Origin: Campylobacteraceae bacterium
GTDB taxonomy: Bacteria > Campylobacterota > Campylobacteria > Campylobacterales > Sulfurovaceae
Direction of reading: 5' to 3'
NCBI GenBank assembly: GCA_027035765.1
Contig: JALVUD010000008.1
Span: 1-64,000 of the forward strand
Length of the DNA: 64,000 bases
Part shown: piece after piece, positions 60,755-64,000 of the stretch
How the letters are laid out: every line of letters starts with the position of its first letter
Numbering within the stretch: position 1 is the first letter of the stretch
Notes under the pieces: model-generated
Databases searched by the model: none
Told to the model about the DNA's origin: nothing
Seen by the model: only the letters and a program-made list of their open reading frames with translations
Position numbers and translations under genes: made by a program

Positions 60755-62440
60755 CTACTCGGCTTCGAGAACCGCCCCTTTGCTGGCGTTGGTAACCAGG
60801 GCACGGTACTGACGGAGCCAGCGGCTCTCAAGGGGTTTGACCTTGGGGGTGAAGGCGGCGCGACGGCGCTCAATCTCTTCGTCGCTGAGGCGAACCTCCA
60901 GGATATAGTTGTCAACATCCAGATGGATCTCGTCTCCATCCTGCAGGAGACCGATCATCCCTCCTTCGGCCGCTTCCGGTGAAACGTGGCCGATGCTGGC
61001 ACCACGGGTCGCCCCGCTGAAACGTCCGTCGGTGATCAGGGCCACCTTGTCCCCCAGGCCCATTCCCATAATGAGACTGGTGGGGGCCAGCATCTCCTGC
61101 ATCCCGGGGCCGCCTTTGGGACCCTCGTAGCGGATCACCACCACATGGCCCGGCTTGACTTTGCCCGAGGTAATCCCCTCGATCGCCTCCTGCTGGCTGT
61201 CGAAGCAGATCGCCTTGCCGGTAAAGACCCGATCACCGACGATGCCGGCGGTTTTGATGACCGCCCCCTGTTCCGCCAGATTGCCGAAGAGGATCGCCAG
61301 CCCTCCGACCTCGGAGTAGGGGTTTTCGATCCGGTGAATGATCGTTTCGTCCTTGATCTCCGCACCGGCGATCCGCTCGAAGAGGCTCTCCCCCGTCACG
61401 GTCAGATTATCCCGGAGTACCCCGTCCTTGCGCCGGTTCATCTCGTGCATCACCGCCGAAACCCCGCCGGCCTTGTTAATGTCTTCCATATGGACCGTGG
61501 TCAGCGAGGGAGAGATCTTGGCGATGTGGGCGACGTGCTTACTGATCTCGTTGATCTCGGCAATATCGAAGTCCACGCCGGCCTCATCGGCGATGGCCAG
61601 CATGTGTAGGATGGTATTGGAGCTGCCGCCCATGGCCATATCCACGGCAAAAGCATTGCGAACCGCCTTTTCGTTGAGGATATTGCGCAGGCGAAATTTC
61701 TCGGTCACCTCTTCACTCTTGGCGATCTCGCAGATCCGACGGGCTGCCTGTCGGTAGAGCTCCTCCCGTTCCGGCGTCAGCGCCGGGATGGTGCCGTTGC
61801 CCGGCAGGGCGATTCCCATGGCCTCCATGAGGGTGTTCATGGAGTTGGCGGTGAACATCCCCGAGCAGCTGCCGCCGCTGGGGCAGGCATTGCACTCCAT
61901 CTCCGTCAGGGCCGCTTCGTCGATCTCTCCCGCCTCGTACTGCCCGACTCCTTCAAAAACCGTCGCCAGGTCAATAGGCGTGCCATCGGCAAGGTGACCG
62001 GCTGCCATAGGGCCGCCGCTGACGAAAACCGTAGGGACGTTGACCCGCAAGGCGCCCATGATCATCCCCGGGACGATCTTGTCACAGTTGGGAATGGCGA
62101 TCATCGCATCGAGCTTGTGGGCATTCATCATCGTCTCGACGCTGTTGGCGATGATCTCCCGGCTGGGGAGGGAATAGAGCATCCCGTCATGCCCCATGGC
62201 GATCCCGTCATCCACACCGATGGTGTTGAATTCGAAAGGGACGCATCCGTTGGCCCGGATCTCCTCCTTGATGATCTGGGCGACTTTGTTGAGAAAGAAG
62301 TGCCCGGGGATCATATCGGTGTAGGAGTTGGCCACGCCGATGAAGGGTTTGTCGAAATCCTCGTCTTTGAGCCCGGTGGCCCGAAGCAGGCTCCGGTGAG
62401 GAGCCCGGTCATAACCTTTTTTGATCTCGTCACTGCGCAT
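60755..62440 (-). CDS. ilvD: Dihydroxy-acid dehydratase
   Basis: IlvD makes the keto acids of valine and isoleucine synthesis; it carries an iron-sulfur cluster. The 561-residue product has cluster cysteines in [12 protein letters not shown] and [20 protein letters not shown] and the C-terminal [20 protein letters not shown]. It starts at ATG 62440. The convergent LysM gene lies 203 bases from its 3' end across a terminator. Confidence 0.96.
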   Translation of the reverse strand: MRSDEIKKGYDRAPHRSLLRATGLKDEDFDKPFIGVANSYTDMIPGHFFLNKVAQIIKEEIRANGCVPFEFNTIGVDDGIAMGHDGMLYSLPSREIIANSVETMMNAHKLDAMIAIPNCDKIVPGMIMGALRVNVPTVFVSGGPMAAGHLADGTPIDLATVFEGVGQYEAGEIDEAALTEMECNACPSGGSCSGMFTANSMNTLMEAMGIALPGNGTIPALTPEREELYRQAARRICEIAKSEEVTEKFRLRNILNEKAVRNAFAVDMAMGGSSNTILHMLAIADEAGVDFDIAEINEISKHVAHIAKISPSLTTVHMEDINKAGGVSAVMHEMNRRKDGVLRDNLTVTGESLFERIAGAEIKDETIIHRIENPYSEVGGLAILFGNLAEQGAVIKTAGIVGDRVFTGKAICFDSQQEAIEGITSGKVKPGHVVVIRYEGPKGGPGMQEMLAPTSLIMGMGLGDKVALITDGRFSGATRGASIGHVSPEAAEGGMIGLLQDGDEIHLDVDNYILEVRLSDEEIERRRAAFTPKVKPLESRWLRQYRALVTNASKGAVLEAE

Positions 62441-62540
62441 CGCACTGTCCTTTGTCGTAAAATATATTCCTGATGATTATACTCAGGTTAGCTTTGACAT
62501 TTTAGAATTGTCTGTTATAATTGCAGTCCGATTTTTGAGC

Positions 62541-62615
62541 GCGGGAGTAGCTCAGGGGTAGAGCACAACCTTGCCAAGGTTGGGGTCGCGGGTTCGAATC
62601 CCGTCTCCCGCTCCA
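62541..62615 (+). tRNA. tRNA-Gly (anticodon GCC)
   Basis: It is 75 bases with CCA; acceptor GCGGGAG / CTCCCGC; anticodon loop TTGCCAA between CAACC and GGTTG. First of a four-tRNA run; TATAAT (62515-62520) lies 21 bases before it. Confidence 0.95.
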
Positions 62616-62670
62616 GAATCACGATATCGATCTTTCATAAAAAATCGGAAACTTTTACGATGTTCCCGGA

Positions 62671-62758
62671 GCCCGGATGGTGGAATTGGTAGACACAGGG
62701 GACTTAAAATCCCCCGGCCATTGCGGCTGTGCCGGTTCAAGCCCGGCTCCGGGCACCA
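62671..62758 (+). tRNA. tRNA-Leu (anticodon TAA)
   Basis: It is 88 bases with CCA; acceptor GCCCGGA / TCCGGGC; anticodon loop CTTAAAA between GGGGA and TCCCC; long variable arm. It reads UUA/UUG. Confidence 0.95.
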
Positions 62759-62769
62759 TCCCTGATTTC

Positions 62770-62843
62770 GGCGCCATAGCCAAGTGGTAAGGCACGGGCC
62801 TGCAAAGCCCTGATCCCCGGTTCGAATCCGGGTGGCGCCTCCA
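62770..62843 (+). tRNA. tRNA-Cys (anticodon GCA)
   Basis: It is 74 bases with CCA; acceptor GGCGCCA / TGGCGCC; anticodon loop CTGCAAA between GGGC and GCCC. Confidence 0.95.
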
Positions 62844-62876
62844 AGCCTCCGAATATAACTATTCCCCCATTCTTTC

Positions 62877-62964
62877 CGGGAGATGGCCGAGCGGTTGAAG
62901 GCACCGGTCTTGAAAACCGGCGTAGGGAAACCTACCGTGGGTTCGAATCCCACTCTCCCGGCCA
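62877..62964 (+). tRNA. tRNA-Ser (anticodon TGA)
   Basis: It is 88 bases with CCA; acceptor CGGGAGA / TCTCCCG; anticodon loop CTTGAAA between CCGGT and ACCGG; long variable arm (GTAGGGAAACCTAC). It reads UCA. Confidence 0.95.
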
Positions 62965-63026
62965 CCGTATAAAATCAAAACCCCATTTATCCTGATAGTA
63001 ATATAGAGAAGAGAAAAATCGTAACT

Positions 63027-63278
63027 TCAGAGACCGCAACTTCCATTGATACTGAAACTGTTCTGATAACCGCACTCCGGACAGCTGAAGGTCACAAGCT
63101 TCGGTCCGCAGCCGCCGCCACGCTGATCACTCAATACAATACTTTTGTGACCGCACTTGGGGCAGGTACCTGTCTGGATGATCTGCAGTTGGTCGTTTTT
63201 TTCCCGGAGATAGTAGACATAAGCTACGACACTCCCGACTCCGGCAATCAACAGAAAAAGCAGTAGATAAAAATCGAT
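63027..63278 (-). CDS. Zinc-ribbon membrane protein, start uncertain
   Basis: The product has one membrane helix and a C-terminal double-cysteine ribbon: CPKCGHKSIVL, a glycine-rich stretch with one cysteine, and CPECGYQNSF. The only regular start, TTG 63251, falls inside the helix and has no ribosome site. The frame stays open upstream. ATC 63278 lies 6 bases after GAGGAG and would give RID-type context then DFYLLLFLLIAGVGS, a complete helix. I give that start tentatively. It lies 10 bases after the host-attachment-family gene, in the same direction. Confidence 0.55.
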   Translation of the reverse strand: MDFYLLLFLLIAGVGSVVAYVYYLREKNDQLQIIQTGTCPKCGHKSIVLSDQRGGGCGPKLVTFSCPECGYQNSFSINGSCGL

Positions 63279-63288
63279 CCTGGACTCC

Positions 63289-63798
63289 TCAGGCGCCGAA
63301 GCGCTCCAGGAGTTTCTCGGGCTTGAGTTTGGTCAGATCTTCAGGGATGTTCCGATCCAGGGTTTGGGTCACATCGGGATCGATCCGATCGAGCAGGGCT
63401 TTATTGTGTTCGGCAGGAAAGGCGAGATGCCAACGTTTGGGAGAGAGCTCCCGAATCTCTTCCATAATGAAGTCAGCGATCTCTTTCAGCAACCGATGCT
63501 CGATCTCCAGCTTCAGATTGTGAGGTTCTCCGCTCTCTCCGGCACCGTGAGGAGCTTTGTTGCGTCCGACTTTGTCGGTAACCTCCTCGGAGATCTTACG
63601 GTGGGCATCCACAAAATCCGCCGCACTCACCAGTTCGGTGCGCAACGCTTCGATGAGCGTACCCCGGTTGTGTTTGTGGCTGGTCTGGGCATCATCTTTG
63701 GGGTTAATGACGGTCTCTTCATACACACGATAGATTTTGACCTCGCCCAGGTCACCGACGACAATCAGGCTTTCCAAAAGTTCATTGACATTTTTCAT
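63289..63798 (-). CDS. Host-attachment-family protein (PF10116-like)
   Basis: ATG 63798 gives 169 residues and suits the AAGGAG ribosome site; ATG 63804 is too close to it. The pattern LIVVGDLGEVKIYRV at the start, SHKHNRGTLIEALRTELVSA in the middle and ERFGA at the end resembles the family annotated as proteins required for attachment to host cells. In environmental bacteria the role is unknown. No signal peptide is seen, so a cytoplasmic location fits. Confidence 0.6.
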   Translation of the reverse strand: MKNVNELLESLIVVGDLGEVKIYRVYEETVINPKDDAQTSHKHNRGTLIEALRTELVSAADFVDAHRKISEEVTDKVGRNKAPHGAGESGEPHNLKLEIEHRLLKEIADFIMEEIRELSPKRWHLAFPAEHNKALLDRIDPDVTQTLDRNIPEDLTKLKPEKLLERFGA

Positions 63799-63955
63799 TT
63801 TCATTCTCCTTACTCCTTTTTAGACATTATAGCATCACCGGGATCAAGGAATGCGGCAACTTATGTCACTTTTGCCTTGATAAAAGCATTACCGCATTTC
63901 AGCCGGGAATGGTATATAATAGGCTGATGATATATCTGGAAAAGGAGGAGAAAGT

Positions 63956-64000
63956 ATGTCCAGAACAAGGATAGGCAAAAGTATTCCATTGGCAGTTGTA
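63956..64000 (+). CDS. Start of a gene that continues past the window
   Basis: ATG 63956 follows AAGGAGGAGAAAGT and begins MSRTRIGKSIPLAVV, open to the window's end. TATAAT (63915-63920) lies 36 bases upstream. Basic N-terminus followed by hydrophobic residues would fit a signal or membrane anchor. Too short to name. Confidence 0.6.
   Translation, partial: MSRTRIGKSIPLAVV

Overview
The window looks like chromosome from a GC-rich Campylobacterota bacterium (former Epsilonproteobacteria), probably near Sulfurovum or Nitratifractor. That placement is an inference from gene content and protein style, not from a marker search. It rests on a long S10-spc-alpha ribosomal array with no L30 gene, an RNase J with a long basic N-terminal extension, class Ia NrdA, meso-DAP-type MurE, and several small proteins of this phylum's style. 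Genes are dense and often overlap by 1 or 4 bases (ATGA, GTGA, TAATG). The exception is the AT-richer first 2.8 kb, which looks acquired.

Layout. 1-2800: the end of an IS1595-like transposase, then a minus-strand set of small exported proteins, including a paralogous pair and one gene broken or slipped at a G6 tract. 2900-11250 (plus): argJ, topA, a YihY-type membrane protein, and a molybdate unit (modE, a near-canonical ModE operator, modA, modB, modC). 11500-14150 (minus): rnhB, an ankyrin protein, ybaB, panD and a [2Fe-2S] thioredoxin-like ferredoxin. 14290-16970 (plus): an FmdE-like protein, a hemerythrin, a DUF2249-type protein and a polytopic membrane protein behind a palindrome; the set resembles nitrogen-oxide response loci. 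17050-19340 (minus): a TPR-like gene, murE and a Nudix gene. 19450-33730 (minus): tRNA-Arg, then, from its 3' end back to its 5' end, rplQ-rpoA-rpsD-rpsK-rpsM-rpmJ-infA-map-secY and the spc and S10 genes. L22 carries an extra helix-hairpin-helix domain.

33800-44000: an AAA ATPase, SRP RNA and tRNA-Ser from back-to-back promoters, an FMN glutamate-synthase-like protein, a peroxiredoxin with a Fur/PerR-like box, five tRNAs, an L,D-transpeptidase, a lipoprotein, nrdA and purB. 44000-47800: an RluA-type enzyme, rlmN with a coupled 30-residue membrane protein, a nucleoside phosphorylase-family gene and hisF. Two perfect 16-bp parS sites lie inside genes here, 2.0 kb apart, which suggests the ParB-loading region and probably closeness to the origin. 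47900-57990 (mostly plus): rsmA, rnj, kdsD/kpsF, rluB, yjbQ, rarA, a HerA-like ATPase, rpmI and rplT. 58000-64000: a lipoprotein, a five-LysM NlpC/P60 hydrolase, ilvD, four tRNAs, a zinc-ribbon membrane protein with no normal start codon, a host-attachment-family protein and the first codons of one more gene.

Most of the window is housekeeping. The least explained parts are the exported-protein island, the L22 fusion, the coding-embedded parS pair, the divergent SRP/tRNA promoter and the mosaic of short intergenic repeats.
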